A stretch of DNA of 20,913 nt from JABFSC01 sp031389045. Lineage in GTDB: Bacteria; Desulfobacterota; Binatia; Bin18. The DNA lies in assembly GCA_031389045.1 (NCBI GenBank), contig JANMSE010000664.1, forward strand, positions 1 to 20,913, given 5' to 3'. A model generated the notes under the pieces. It searched no databases. It was not told the origin of the DNA and saw nothing but the letters and a program-made list of their open reading frames with translations. Numbering within the stretch: the first letter of the stretch is position 1; each line of letters starts with the position of its first letter. Both the position numbers and the translations under genes were made by a program. This document shows, in pieces, positions 1 to 8,443 of this stretch.

Positions 1-1248
<1,248 letters not shown>

Positions 1249-1280
1249 GAATTCAGAACTGATGACTGCCAACCGCTTGC

Positions 1281-1577
1281 TTACTTCTTCTTGAACAACG
1301 CCTCAAGCCGCGCCCGCGCCGAGGGCGCGGCGGTGTCAGGCACGGACGCCGCCTGTCCGTGGCGTTCCGCGAAGGCAAAGAAGTCGCAAAAGTTCCCGGC
1401 TTCTTTATCCAGGACGGTGTCGCTTTGTGGTTCGCGGCACGCATTGGCATAATGCGGATCGTAGAACGTGCAGTTCCGACAACAACGCAGGTCTACGCCG
1501 CACCCGGAACACGTATCTCGTCGCCCGACCCGATCCTTGATGAGAATTTCCCGCTGACACTGATAACAGATTTTCAT
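1281..1577 (-). CDS. Small Cys-rich zinc-ribbon protein, unknown function
   Basis: A 98-residue protein with nine cysteines. CxxC pairs at C4/C7 and C23/C26 form a likely zinc ribbon, and a second set (C32/C33, C36, C47, C64) could bind a further metal ion. The line RCCRNCTFYDPHYANAC followed by NFCDFF looks like a conserved short family of uncharacterised bacterial proteins. The C-terminal 25 residues are Ala/Arg-rich and end in three lysines. The start is taken at ATG 1577-1575 because an AGGAGTGGG Shine-Dalgarno sequence (1581-1589) lies just upstream; the frame stays open to an ATG at 1640, but that extension has no such signal. It is convergent with the phosphorylase gene and divergent from the serine hydrolase. 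Function is not known; binding of nucleic acid or protein is only a guess from the ribbon. Confidence 0.75.
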   Translation of the reverse strand: MKICYQCQREILIKDRVGRRDTCSGCGVDLRCCRNCTFYDPHYANACREPQSDTVLDKEAGNFCDFFAFAERHGQAASVPDTAAPSARARLEALFKKK

Positions 1578-1787
1578 CGTCCCACTCCTGATTGCTGATT
1601 CTCCTCCGAATCGCGAGTTTCGCGTTCTTGTCTTCTTCATTCATGCCGCGTTTGCTCCCACGTCCCCATGACCCATAGCCATTCCCACTCTTCGGTTCAA
1701 CGGTGTTGTCCATCCGAGAGAGGCGTCCTAGCCTTGCATCGTCAAGGGTATCCGAGATAAGAGAGCGACAGAAGGAGGAACAGCCAC

Positions 1788-2987
1788 ATGCCAGCAGCAC
1801 ATTTTTTCGCAAACGATCTCAGGGAAGTTGGTCTCGACGCACCGAAAGTTCAGGCGTTGTTCGAGCGTGCGGAGCGTGACGTGCGCGAGGGCTTGATCCC
1901 CGCCTGTCAAGTCGCCATCGCCCGTAATGGGAAACTCGGAGCGATGCAAACGTTCGGACGCGCCGTGCAAGGAGGTGTCGAGAAACCCGCTACCAATGAC
2001 ACTTTGTTCGTGATGATGTCGGCTACCAAAGCGATCACCGCATCCGCCTCCTGGCTCTTGATGCAGGAAGGGAAACTGCGCCCGGAAGATCGCGTGACGC
2101 AATACATTCCGGAGTATGGCACCAACGGCAAGGAAAACACGACGATTGAACAGTTACTGATTCACACGTCAGCGATCCCTTATGCGCCTCACTGGCAAAA
2201 GGAGTGGGCGGACCGCGCGCGACGCATGCAACGGCTGGCCCAATGGCGGGCGGACCACACGCCTGGGGAGAAGTTCGTCTATCATATCTCCGCGAACTTC
2301 TGGCCGATCGCCGAGATCATCGAACAGAGCAGTGGGCAAACGTTCAGTGATTTTGTCCGCACTCGCATCGCGGAGCCCTTGGGGGTGCCAGACTTGAGAG
2401 TCGGCATTCCCGCGGCGCTCAACAATCGCGTCGCGGACATCCAATTCGTGGGAGAACCCATGAGCGCCGAGGAATACCAGAAGATGGGCATAAAGCCCCC
2501 ACGCGCGGGTTTTACCGCCATTAGTGACGATGGCGTCTTGGAACTCAACGAACCCGTGACTCGGCAGGCGGGCGCACCTTCCGCCGGTGGAATCACCACC
2601 GCCGGTGACATCGCGCTCTTTTATCAAGCGTTGCTCAATGATGGTCGTTCTTCCACCGGCGCGCAAATCTGGAAGCTGGAAATGCTGCGCGAGGCGCGCC
2701 GGATTCGCACCGGGAAGATGACCGATCCTTTCCAAGGGTATCTGGTGAATCGCGCCTTGGGGATTGTCATTGCTGGAGATGATGGCAAGGCGAACATGCG
2801 GAGCTTCGGGCGGACGAATTCGCCGGAGTCTTTCGGGCATCCTGGCTTTGGTGGGCAAGCGGGATGGGCCGACCCAGCCACTGGTATTTCGTTCAGCTAC
2901 CTCACGAATGGGTTTGATCGGAACGATCTGCGCGAAGGCCGACGGCGGGTGGCGCTCTCCAGCCTTGCCGCCTCCTGTGCGGCATAA
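1788..2987 (+). CDS. Serine hydrolase of the beta-lactamase / class C esterase family
   Basis: A 399-residue member of the penicillin-binding-protein/beta-lactamase fold (PF00144). Seen: the nucleophile motif SATK at S78-K81; a Tyr-containing motif at Y165 (FVYHISAN) in place of the usual YxN/YxS; and a C-terminal HPG (351-353) within GHPGFGGQAGWADPATG, the equivalent of the KTG/HxG box. GLTSAL-like conserved text appears as LLIHTSAIPY at 124-132. No signal peptide is visible, so it is probably cytoplasmic and more likely an esterase, amidase or lactone hydrolase (EstB/LovD-like group) than an antibiotic-resistance beta-lactamase. The start is fixed by GAAGGAGGAA eight bases before the ATG. 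The gene stands alone, with a strong hairpin downstream at 3032-3061. The substrate cannot be read from the sequence. Confidence 0.9.
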   Translation: MPAAHFFANDLREVGLDAPKVQALFERAERDVREGLIPACQVAIARNGKLGAMQTFGRAVQGGVEKPATNDTLFVMMSATKAITASASWLLMQEGKLRPEDRVTQYIPEYGTNGKENTTIEQLLIHTSAIPYAPHWQKEWADRARRMQRLAQWRADHTPGEKFVYHISANFWPIAEIIEQSSGQTFSDFVRTRIAEPLGVPDLRVGIPAALNNRVADIQFVGEPMSAEEYQKMGIKPPRAGFTAISDDGVLELNEPVTRQAGAPSAGGITTAGDIALFYQALLNDGRSSTGAQIWKLEMLREARRIRTGKMTDPFQGYLVNRALGIVIAGDDGKANMRSFGRTNSPESFGHPGFGGQAGWADPATGISFSYLTNGFDRNDLREGRRRVALSSLAASCAA

Positions 2988-3031
2988 CCAATAACCAACA
3001 CACCTTTCGTAACAGGTGAGGGGGGCTCCAC

Positions 3032-3067
3032 GGGCGTAGCTGATGCCAGTCAGCTACGCCCTTTCCC
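3032..3067 (+). terminator. Rho-independent-type terminator after the serine hydrolase
   Basis: A perfect 12-bp stem (GGGCGTAGCTGA, 3032-3043, with its complement at 3050-3061) encloses a 6-base loop and is followed by TTTCCCC. It lies 45 bp past the hydrolase stop and just before the convergent coiled-coil gene stop. The T tract is short, so efficiency is uncertain; the stem could also protect the 3' end of the convergent transcript. A weaker 5-bp hairpin (CACCT/AGGTG, 3001-3018) precedes it. Confidence 0.65.
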
Positions 3068-3388
3068 CTAGTGCCGTGAGGATTTTTTATCGAGTACCTC
3101 ACTGTGGATGTCGCGTGTCAACTCAAGAGCACGGACCGTGATTGCCTGCATGTCGATAAGCATGCGCGCTATCGACTGCTGCCCTTTCTGCATCTCCTTT
3201 AGTCCTTCCCGCGCAATTTTTAGATCTTCCTGCATTGCCTTCTGCCCTTCCTGTAGCGTCGTCAGTGCCTTTAGGGTTGCCCGGCTTTGCCGCTCTCCTC
3301 GTTCGTCAGCACGCTTGAGATATTCAAGCATCCGCGCTTGCCCTTCCGTAATCACTTGGATGAGTTCTCGGCTGACCGATGTTGCCAT
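3068..3388 (-). CDS. Small coiled-coil protein, unknown function
   Basis: A 106-residue protein that is almost wholly helical by composition. From about residue 45 to 95 it runs in clean heptads (LQEGQKA, MQEDLKI, AREGLKE, MQKGQQS, IARMLID), with L/M/A/I at the first position and L/Q at the fifth, so a parallel dimeric or trimeric coiled coil is likely. There is no signal peptide or membrane segment. An AAAGGAGA ribosome binding site stands directly before the ATG, which supports it being a real gene. It is divergent from the GST gene over a 206-bp gap (3389-3594) in which I see AT-rich patches but no convincing promoter pair. No family is recognised; a scaffold or adaptor role would be a guess. 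Confidence 0.75.
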   Translation of the reverse strand: MATSVSRELIQVITEGQARMLEYLKRADERGERQSRATLKALTTLQEGQKAMQEDLKIAREGLKEMQKGQQSIARMLIDMQAITVRALELTRDIHSEVLDKKSSRH

Positions 3389-3594
3389 GGGTTCTCCTTT
3401 CTCCCAATTTCATTCGACCGTAAGGCAAATATACCAACAGGGAAAGAGAAGCCACGGTAGTAGGGAAATTTTTTCAAGGAGCATCCTTATCCTCCGCCGC
3501 GAGCTTCTTGTTTTCCCTCTCCTTCGGTTGCATCAGCTCGTGATGCCGGATAGATAGAAGCGACGATTTTCTAACCACAAAGAGGAGCAGATCA

Positions 3595-4245
3595 ATGAAA
3601 TTTTATAACTCACTCGGCCCAAACCCCCGCTGTGTCCGTATGTTCATGGCGGAAAAGGGCATTACCCTCCCGGCAGTCGAGGTGAATCTCCTGAAGGCGG
3701 AGAATCGGAAACCACCTTACACCGATAAGAATCCCGGTGGTCAGGTGCCCGCGCTCGAACTCGACAACGGCAGCTTGCTCGCCGAGACGGTCGCCATTTG
3801 TGAATACCTGGAAGAGAAGCATCCCACACCCGCGCTGGTCGGCACCACGGCGGAAGAACGGGCGGAAACCCGCATGTGGCAGCGTCGCATTGAACTCAAC
3901 ATCACCGAACATCTGTATAACGGGTTCCGCTACTCCGAAGGCTTGCCGCTCTTCAAGGATCGGATGCACTGCTTCCCAGAAGCGGCGGCGGGGCTCAAAA
4001 CTCTCGTCCAAGAGAAACTGGCCTGGTTGGAGGGCCTGATGGAAGGGAAACAGTTCATCGCGGGCAATCGCTTCACGCTCGTGGATATGATTCTCTTCTC
4101 CGCTCTCGATTTCGGCGTGGGGGTCGGACAGACGATCAATCCCGACTTAAAGAACATGACGGCATGGTTTGCCCGTGTGAACAGTCGGCCCAGCGCCGCC
4201 GCGAGTTTGTATCCCGATAAGTCGTCGGGCATGCGCGGCGTGTAG
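3595..4245 (+). CDS. Glutathione S-transferase family protein
   Basis: A 216-residue, full-length cytosolic GST. The N-terminal thioredoxin-like domain (about 1-78) shows the beta-1 turn with S6 near the expected glutathione-activating position, the cis-proline in PGGQVPALE (V51-P52), and the gamma-glutamyl-binding ET pair at E64-T65 in LLAETVAICEYLEE. The helical C-terminal domain carries the N-capping box in NRFTLVDMILF (T161-D164) and WFARVNSRPS near the end. Its role is conjugation, or glutathione-dependent isomerisation or dehalogenation, of an electrophile; the substrate is unknown. The start is supported by AGAGGAG upstream. The repeat-rich gap at 4246-4401 separates it from the oxidoreductase gene, so the two need not be one operon. 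Confidence 0.92.
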   Translation: MKFYNSLGPNPRCVRMFMAEKGITLPAVEVNLLKAENRKPPYTDKNPGGQVPALELDNGSLLAETVAICEYLEEKHPTPALVGTTAEERAETRMWQRRIELNITEHLYNGFRYSEGLPLFKDRMHCFPEAAAGLKTLVQEKLAWLEGLMEGKQFIAGNRFTLVDMILFSALDFGVGVGQTINPDLKNMTAWFARVNSRPSAAASLYPDKSSGMRGV

Positions 4246-4255
4246 CCTGAAAATA

Positions 4256-4379
4256 GAATCGGGGAATCGGAGACGCGGAGACAGGGAGACGCGGAGAATC
4301 GGAGACGCGGAGACGGAAAATTTTTCCTCTCCCCGATTCCCTGTTTCGTTCTTCTTGAATTCCCCGTTTCTCCGATTCC
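4256..4379. repeat. Intergenic direct and inverted repeat cluster
   Basis: An 18-bp unit, AATCGGAGACGCGGAGAC, occurs exactly at 4265-4282 and 4297-4314, with a partial copy of its GGAGACGCGG core between them. The cluster also has inverted partners: GGAATCGGAGA (4263-4273) with its complement at 4369-4379, and GAATCGGGG (4256-4264) with its complement at 4331-4339. The centre, GGAAAATTTTTCC (4315-4327), is near-palindromic. The RNA could fold into a long imperfect hairpin and end GST transcription. No open reading frame is credible here. Confidence 0.7.
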
Positions 4380-4401
4380 TTCTTCCAGTGGAGGCCACGA
4401 A

Positions 4402-6438
4402 ATGTTCACCCAAATCATTCACACCACCTGCACGATGGATTGTCCTGACACCTGTGGCCTGGAAGTGACGGTCACCGATGGCGCGATTCAACGGATTCAG
4501 GGGACGCTCGATCACCCCACCACTAATGGATTCATCTGCGATAAAGTGTCCCGCTTCGCCCGTCGGGTCTATCACGAAGACCGCCTCCACTTCCCGATGC
4601 GTCGAGTAGGCCGCAAAGGCGAAGGACAGTTTGCCCGCATCTCGTGGGATGAAGCGATCAACGAAATCACCTCGCGGTTCAAGAGCATTAGCCAGCAGTG
4701 GGGGAGTGAAGCGATTTTGCCTTACCACTACGGCGGCTCGAACGGGTTCCTCGGCGACGAGTTCATGGACCATTTGTATTTCGCCACATTGGGCGCGTCC
4801 CGCATGGCCAAGACGTTGTGCGCCGCTCCTTCCACCGCCGTCTCACGGGATATGTATGGTCGTATGCCGGGAGTGGCGTTCGAGGATTATGTCCACGCCA
4901 AGTGCATTCTCGTCTGGGGCGCGAATCCCAAAGCCTCCAACATCCATTTGGTCCCTTTTCTCCGTCAGGCCAAGAAGAACGGCGCGTTTATCGCGTCCAT
5001 CAACCCCGTGCAAGTCTTCTCTTCGCAAGAGGTTGATCTCCACCTCCCGGTGTTTCCAGGGACGGACCTGCTGATCGCCCTAGCCATGATTCGTTTATGG
5101 AAAGAGGCGGAACGGTTTGCTCCGCGCTTTCTTCAAGAACATGCTGATGGACTGGAGCCCTTGTTGGCGCAGGCGAACCAATGGACGGTTGAACGCGCGG
5201 CCCAGGAAGCACGGGTCGATCCCCAGGCGATTCGCACGTTGGCACGGGTGTACGCGGATGCGAGCCCCGCACTGATCCGCTCTGGCTGGGGCATCGAACG
5301 GAACCGCAATGGTGGGCAGGCTCTAGCCGCGATCCTGGCGATGCCCGCGTTGCTCGGCAAGTTTGGCGTGCGTGGTGGGGGCTACACCATGAGTAATAGC
5401 GGCGCCGCCCAGTTGGATACCAGCAAAGTGTTTGGCCCGCTCTCCTGGCAGACGCGGATCATCAACCAAACTCAACTCGGCGCGGTGCTCACCGAAGACA
5501 TGAGTCCTCCGATCAAAGGGCTGTTTGTCTACAACTGTAACGCGGCGGTGACGGTGCCCGATCAAAACGCGGTGCTGCGTGGCCTCGCGCGTGAGGATTT
5601 GTTCACCGTGGTGTCGGAACAAGTGATGACCGATACCGCCAAGTACGCCGATATTGTCTTGCCCGCCGTGACATTCCTGGAGCAGCGGGAGATCAAGCGC
5701 GCCTACGGCAGTTATATCGTTGGTGGCGTGCAACCGGTCATCGCGCCCGTCGGCGAGTCCAAGCCCAATGAAGAAGTATTCGCGCTCCTCGGTCGCGCGA
5801 TGGGCTGGCAACACGAGGCGTTCTTGTGGGATACCGACACCTGCATGCAAAAAGTGGCGCGCACATTAAAGCTCGACCGCCAAGCCGCCGATTTATCTAC
5901 CTGGAGAGCGGGCAAAGGACAGTGCTATGATTTTCCCGGACCAACACCGACACAATTCGACACGGTGAGGCCATGCACCGCCGATGGGAAAATTCACTTG
6001 ACCCCACCCGCGTTGGGCAAGACGCCTTTTCGTTATCAGCGGGAACAGAGCGAACAGTTCCCGTTGGCGCTGATTAGCCCCAGCAACTCAAAAATGATCA
6101 CGAGCACTTTGGGCGAGTTCAACTATCCAGAGCTGTGGCTGGCGATTCACCCACAGGATGCCAGCGCCCGGCACATCAGCACTGGCGACACGGTGCGCAT
6201 CTTTAATGGCCTTGGGGAAGTCGTTTGCCGGGCCAAGGTGGACAAGGGGATGCGCCCAGGCGTGGTGGCGATGCCGAAAGGAGCCTGGCGGAAATCGTCA
6301 CGCAATGGGCTGACCTCCACCGCGTTATGCCCATCGCACGTGAACGAGGTTGGGGGCGGGGCCTGTTTCAATGACGCACGGGTCGAAGTGGAGAAGCAGG
6401 GCTCAGCACTTGAGGACAGAGCAAGAGACGCAGAATGA
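4402..6438 (+). CDS. Molybdopterin-dependent oxidoreductase with N-terminal 4Fe-4S site
   Basis: A 678-residue member of the bis-MGD molybdenum/tungsten family (DMSO reductase superfamily). The N-terminus has the 4Fe-4S ligands C10, C14, C18 and C46 (TTCTMDCPDTCGL and FICDK). Next come SWDEAINEI (81-89), LVWGANPKASN (170-180) and FPGTD (218-222). Near residue 560 onward is a molydopterin-dinucleotide-binding domain with ISPSNSKMITST and GDTVRIFNGLGEV. C140 in TLCAAPSTAV falls where the protein ligand to the metal usually lies, so a Cys-ligated enzyme is possible but unproven. There is no Tat signal, so it is cytoplasmic. It could be a formate-dehydrogenase-like, thiosulfate/polysulfide-reductase-like or hydroxylase-type enzyme; no partner Fe-S or membrane subunit is adjacent. 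GGAGG lies before the ATG. The stop overlaps the next gene by ATGA. Confidence 0.92.
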   Translation: MFTQIIHTTCTMDCPDTCGLEVTVTDGAIQRIQGTLDHPTTNGFICDKVSRFARRVYHEDRLHFPMRRVGRKGEGQFARISWDEAINEITSRFKSISQQWGSEAILPYHYGGSNGFLGDEFMDHLYFATLGASRMAKTLCAAPSTAVSRDMYGRMPGVAFEDYVHAKCILVWGANPKASNIHLVPFLRQAKKNGAFIASINPVQVFSSQEVDLHLPVFPGTDLLIALAMIRLWKEAERFAPRFLQEHADGLEPLLAQANQWTVERAAQEARVDPQAIRTLARVYADASPALIRSGWGIERNRNGGQALAAILAMPALLGKFGVRGGGYTMSNSGAAQLDTSKVFGPLSWQTRIINQTQLGAVLTEDMSPPIKGLFVYNCNAAVTVPDQNAVLRGLAREDLFTVVSEQVMTDTAKYADIVLPAVTFLEQREIKRAYGSYIVGGVQPVIAPVGESKPNEEVFALLGRAMGWQHEAFLWDTDTCMQKVARTLKLDRQAADLSTWRAGKGQCYDFPGPTPTQFDTVRPCTADGKIHLTPPALGKTPFRYQREQSEQFPLALISPSNSKMITSTLGEFNYPELWLAIHPQDASARHISTGDTVRIFNGLGEVVCRAKVDKGMRPGVVAMPKGAWRKSSRNGLTSTALCPSHVNEVGGGACFNDARVEVEKQGSALEDRARDAE

Positions 6439-7376
6439 GCAGTAGGTCAAACCGACAATCCGCAATCCGCAATCCGCAATCCGCAATCCGCAATTCAGAC
6501 GAGGGTCTGACACTTTTGCGTCAACTCACGTGGCGTAGCCGTTTGCACGGGGTGTGGCTGCGGTTCCGCTTGTATCTCACCGGCGTATACTACAGCGCGA
6601 AGCTGTTACGGCTGGCGCACAACAATATCCGTGTTCTTCAGCATTTCCGCCGCTGTCGGGAAGTCGAACAGCTCCAGCCTGAACGCGCTTCTCGCTTCTG
6701 GCATCTCAGTTTTTACACGGAGACGTTCCGCCACTGCCTGCGACTTTTTTCTCCGCTTCAGGCCGCGGTGCCAACAACCGAGCCCACGCGCGATCATCCC
6801 TCGCGACGATTGAAAAAAAGAAGGAATGCGAAAAAAGCCACCCGCCAACCCGTGGCCGCTTGTCAACGTCAGTCCCCACGACAAACCCCGCGACTGACCA
6901 CGACGACCGCGCTCTCGGAAGATTTACTCTTCCCGCCGGGACCCGCGCTCGCCGCACTCGCCGATCTCGCCGAACATGCCGCGGCACAGCCACCGCGTGA
7001 ACGCTGGAAGGTGCGCCTCACGCTCTACTCATGGCTGTTGGCGCTGTGGGCGCTACCCTCTACTTGTGTCGCGCGCTGCCGAGCTTTATTACGAATGAAG
7101 GGCCATAAAGCCCAACGACGACAATTCTATCAGGACGCCCAACTGACGCTCTTACAAGGACAACAACGAATCGCCATCTCGACGCAAACGGCGTTGTTTC
7201 TCTCGCTGGCGAACACGATTGATCTCAAAGCCGCGCGCGAGCTGGCCGCCACCGGGCAGCTCGTCGGGAAACATCGTCACCAGAGAACCATGACCGCGGA
7301 GGATACCGCGTGTTTCGACCACTCGTTAAATGCCCTCGACGGGAATCACGAAACCATTCGTGTCGCCGTCCAATAA
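6435..7376 (+). CDS. Unrecognised basic protein, possibly membrane-associated
   Basis: A 313-residue protein whose ATG overlaps the oxidoreductase stop (ATGA), suggesting translational coupling. I do not recognise a family. Residues 7-20 are a period-7 peptide (QSAIRNP, QSAIRNS) encoded by five tandem heptanucleotides. Residues 23-110 are rich in Arg, Leu, Trp and Tyr and look helical. Residues 120-160 are a very basic, Thr/Pro-rich linker with RRLKKRRNAKK. Residues 196-212 (LTLYSWLLALWALPSTC) form one hydrophobic stretch that may be a membrane or amphipathic helix. The C-terminus is Ala/Leu/Gln-rich and helical. The ribosome binding site before 6435 is weak, so a start after the repeat (for example a TTG near 6518) is possible. 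The next gene begins 13 bp after the stop, and both are probably cotranscribed. Confidence 0.6.
   Translation: MSSRSNRQSAIRNPQSAIRNSDEGLTLLRQLTWRSRLHGVWLRFRLYLTGVYYSAKLLRLAHNNIRVLQHFRRCREVEQLQPERASRFWHLSFYTETFRHCLRLFSPLQAAVPTTEPTRDHPSRRLKKRRNAKKATRQPVAACQRQSPRQTPRLTTTTALSEDLLFPPGPALAALADLAEHAAAQPPRERWKVRLTLYSWLLALWALPSTCVARCRALLRMKGHKAQRRQFYQDAQLTLLQGQQRIAISTQTALFLSLANTIDLKAARELAATGQLVGKHRHQRTMTAEDTACFDHSLNALDGNHETIRVAVQ
6456..6495 (+). repeat. Five tandem heptanucleotides (CAATCCG) at the start of a gene
   Basis: Exact CAATCCG units begin at 6456, 6463, 6470, 6477 and 6484, followed by a partial CAATT. The array lies 21 bp inside the unknown 313-residue gene. Because 7 is not a multiple of 3, gain or loss of one unit would shift the reading frame if translation starts at 6435. 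It resembles in form the short tandemly repeated (STRR) heptamers known from cyanobacteria; a relationship is not implied. Confidence 0.9.
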
Positions 7377-7389
7377 TGGAGACCATGGA

Positions 7390-7950
7390 ATGCCCGAAAA
7401 GAACGAACTCTCAGTCCCGACTCGTAACGCGAAGATGCCGGAGGCCCTCGATTCCACCATGCGCATCAATGCCCCGACGCTCGATTCTCTTCCTCAGCTA
7501 CTGCAAGATGACAAAATTCCCTGGCTGGATAAAAGGCGCGCGACCAAGGAGTTTCTTCGTAAGGAACTGATCCTGCTGAAAGAACGACTAGACCGAGCCG
7601 TGAAAGTCGAGCGCGGACGGCTAGAGCTGGCCACCGAGGCGGAACTCGCGCGGCTCAATACCCTCTTCGCCTTCGAGGCCCTGCGCACGCAAGCGACCCT
7701 CCAACGACTGTTCCAGACGTTAGGCATGGAAGTCATGGAGAATCTGGAAACATTTATGATCGAGTATGCCAAGCAAACATCGCGGCACAAGAAAGAGATC
7801 AAGCAGAGCAAGGAGATCGAAAGCTCGATGAAAAAGCGGCTCCTCGACCGCACCGACAAATCATTCCATCACCTCATCGGCACTATCGAGAACGTGGTCG
7901 ATAATTTGTTCTCGAAAATTGAAGTGACGCAGCAGTACAACAAGCTGTGA
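7390..7950 (+). CDS. Unrecognised charged, helical protein
   Basis: A 186-residue protein that is nearly all helical and highly charged, with no signal peptide or membrane segment. Residues 47-90 (WLDKRRATKEFLRKELILLKE onward) and 128-155 (QTSRHKKEIKQSKEIE onward) read as coiled coils. Between them lies a conserved-looking hydrophobic helix, LFAFEALRTQATLQRLFQTLGMEV. The C-terminus HHLIGTIENVVDNLFSKIEV is an amphipathic helix. The start is taken at ATG 7390 because GGAG (7378-7381) lies at the right distance and the previous gene ends at 7376; an in-frame ATG at 7330 overlaps that gene. No family is recognised. Close spacing with the 313-residue gene suggests one transcript and perhaps one complex. 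It is convergent with hicB, whose stop is only 8 bp away. Confidence 0.7.
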   Translation: MPEKNELSVPTRNAKMPEALDSTMRINAPTLDSLPQLLQDDKIPWLDKRRATKEFLRKELILLKERLDRAVKVERGRLELATEAELARLNTLFAFEALRTQATLQRLFQTLGMEVMENLETFMIEYAKQTSRHKKEIKQSKEIESSMKKRLLDRTDKSFHHLIGTIENVVDNLFSKIEVTQQYNKL

Positions 7951-7958
7951 ATCGGTAG

Positions 7959-8201
7959 TCAGCCTACTTCCGCCAAGACTCGTACCGCCACGTTTCTTCC
8001 GATGGTCGGGGGCGGAAGAGGTTTGCCGGCTTGCTTCATAAGCGTCAACCACTCCTCAACAATTTGGCACAGCTCGGCATACACCTGGGTCTCCTCCTCG
8101 CCGTGACAGCAGGGGCCGATAATCCCAGGACATTGCCCAACAAAACACTGATCCTCGTCCGACCATTCAACGAGCTTCACATACCGTGCACTATCTTTCA
8201 C
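7959..8201 (-). CDS. hicB: HicB-type antitoxin, short form
   Basis: An 80-residue protein with the HicB partial RNase-H-like fold: YVKLVEWSDEDQCFVGQCPGI at residues 7-27, then a GPCCHGEEETQVYAELCQIVEEW line and a final PLPPPTIGR. HicB antitoxins bind and neutralise HicA. Most longer HicB proteins add a C-terminal ribbon-helix-helix or HTH DNA-binding domain; this one stops right after the PPPTIGR segment, as the short HicB variants do, so autoregulation would need another route. The start is GTG 8201-8199, overlapping the hicA stop (GTGA), which implies translational coupling. The stop lies 8 bp from the end of the convergent gene, leaving no room for a missing domain. Confidence 0.8.
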   Translation of the reverse strand: MKDSARYVKLVEWSDEDQCFVGQCPGIIGPCCHGEEETQVYAELCQIVEEWLTLMKQAGKPLPPPTIGRNVAVRVLAEVG

Positions 8202-8425
8202 GACTTTGACTCCTGGATGTTCTTCCGAACCTCATTTTCTTGGTAGGGTCTGGCGTCATCACCACGGTGCCCCGAAAGCGTGACTCGCATTCCCTTGGCA
8301 TGCTCAAAATTGCGATGATCCCCTCGGCCCCCGCGATTGGCGAAGCCCGCTCGCTCAAGGTCGAAGATGAGTTCTCTAATTTTTCGCGGTATCAGGATTG
8401 GAGTGTAACAGAAATTTTCTTGCAA
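8198..8425 (-). CDS. hicA: HicA-type mRNA interferase toxin
   Basis: A protein of up to 75 residues with the HicA double-stranded-RNA-binding-like fold: PRKIRELIFDLERAGF, then GGRGDHRNFEHAKGMRVTLSGH and DDARPYQENEVRKNI. The catalytic histidine is present, but in a GDH context where GSH is commonest. HicA cleaves mRNA when free of HicB. The start is uncertain: the longest frame begins with TTG at 8425, without a good ribosome binding site, and a nearer non-ATG codon (a CTG at about 8395) would give the typical MxPRKIREL beginning. It lies 18 bp after the stop of the flavin monooxygenase gene on the same strand, so some expression may come from read-through. Confidence 0.8.
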   Translation of the reverse strand: MQENFCYTPILIPRKIRELIFDLERAGFANRGGRGDHRNFEHAKGMRVTLSGHRGDDARPYQENEVRKNIQESKS

Positions 8426-8443
8426 GTGGCTGAACGTTTCCGT

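Noticed and set aside
1308..1330. GC-rich hairpin (8-bp arms CCGCGCCC/GGGCGCGG) near the 3' end of the zinc-ribbon gene
   Set aside because: It lies inside the coding region, codes for the Ala/Arg-rich tail and has no T tract on either side, so I do not call it a terminator.
2169..2858. Open frame of 229 codons on the - strand
   Set aside because: Antisense to the serine hydrolase; no motif and no start signal.
3389..3594. Promoter pair in the 206-bp gap between the coiled-coil and GST genes
   Set aside because: A TATATT-like hexamer is present on the minus strand, but no acceptable -35 hexamer lies at the proper distance; not strong enough to annotate.
6456..6495. Heptamer array as a CRISPR
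   Set aside because: The units are contiguous and only 7 bp long, with no spacers and no cas gene nearby.
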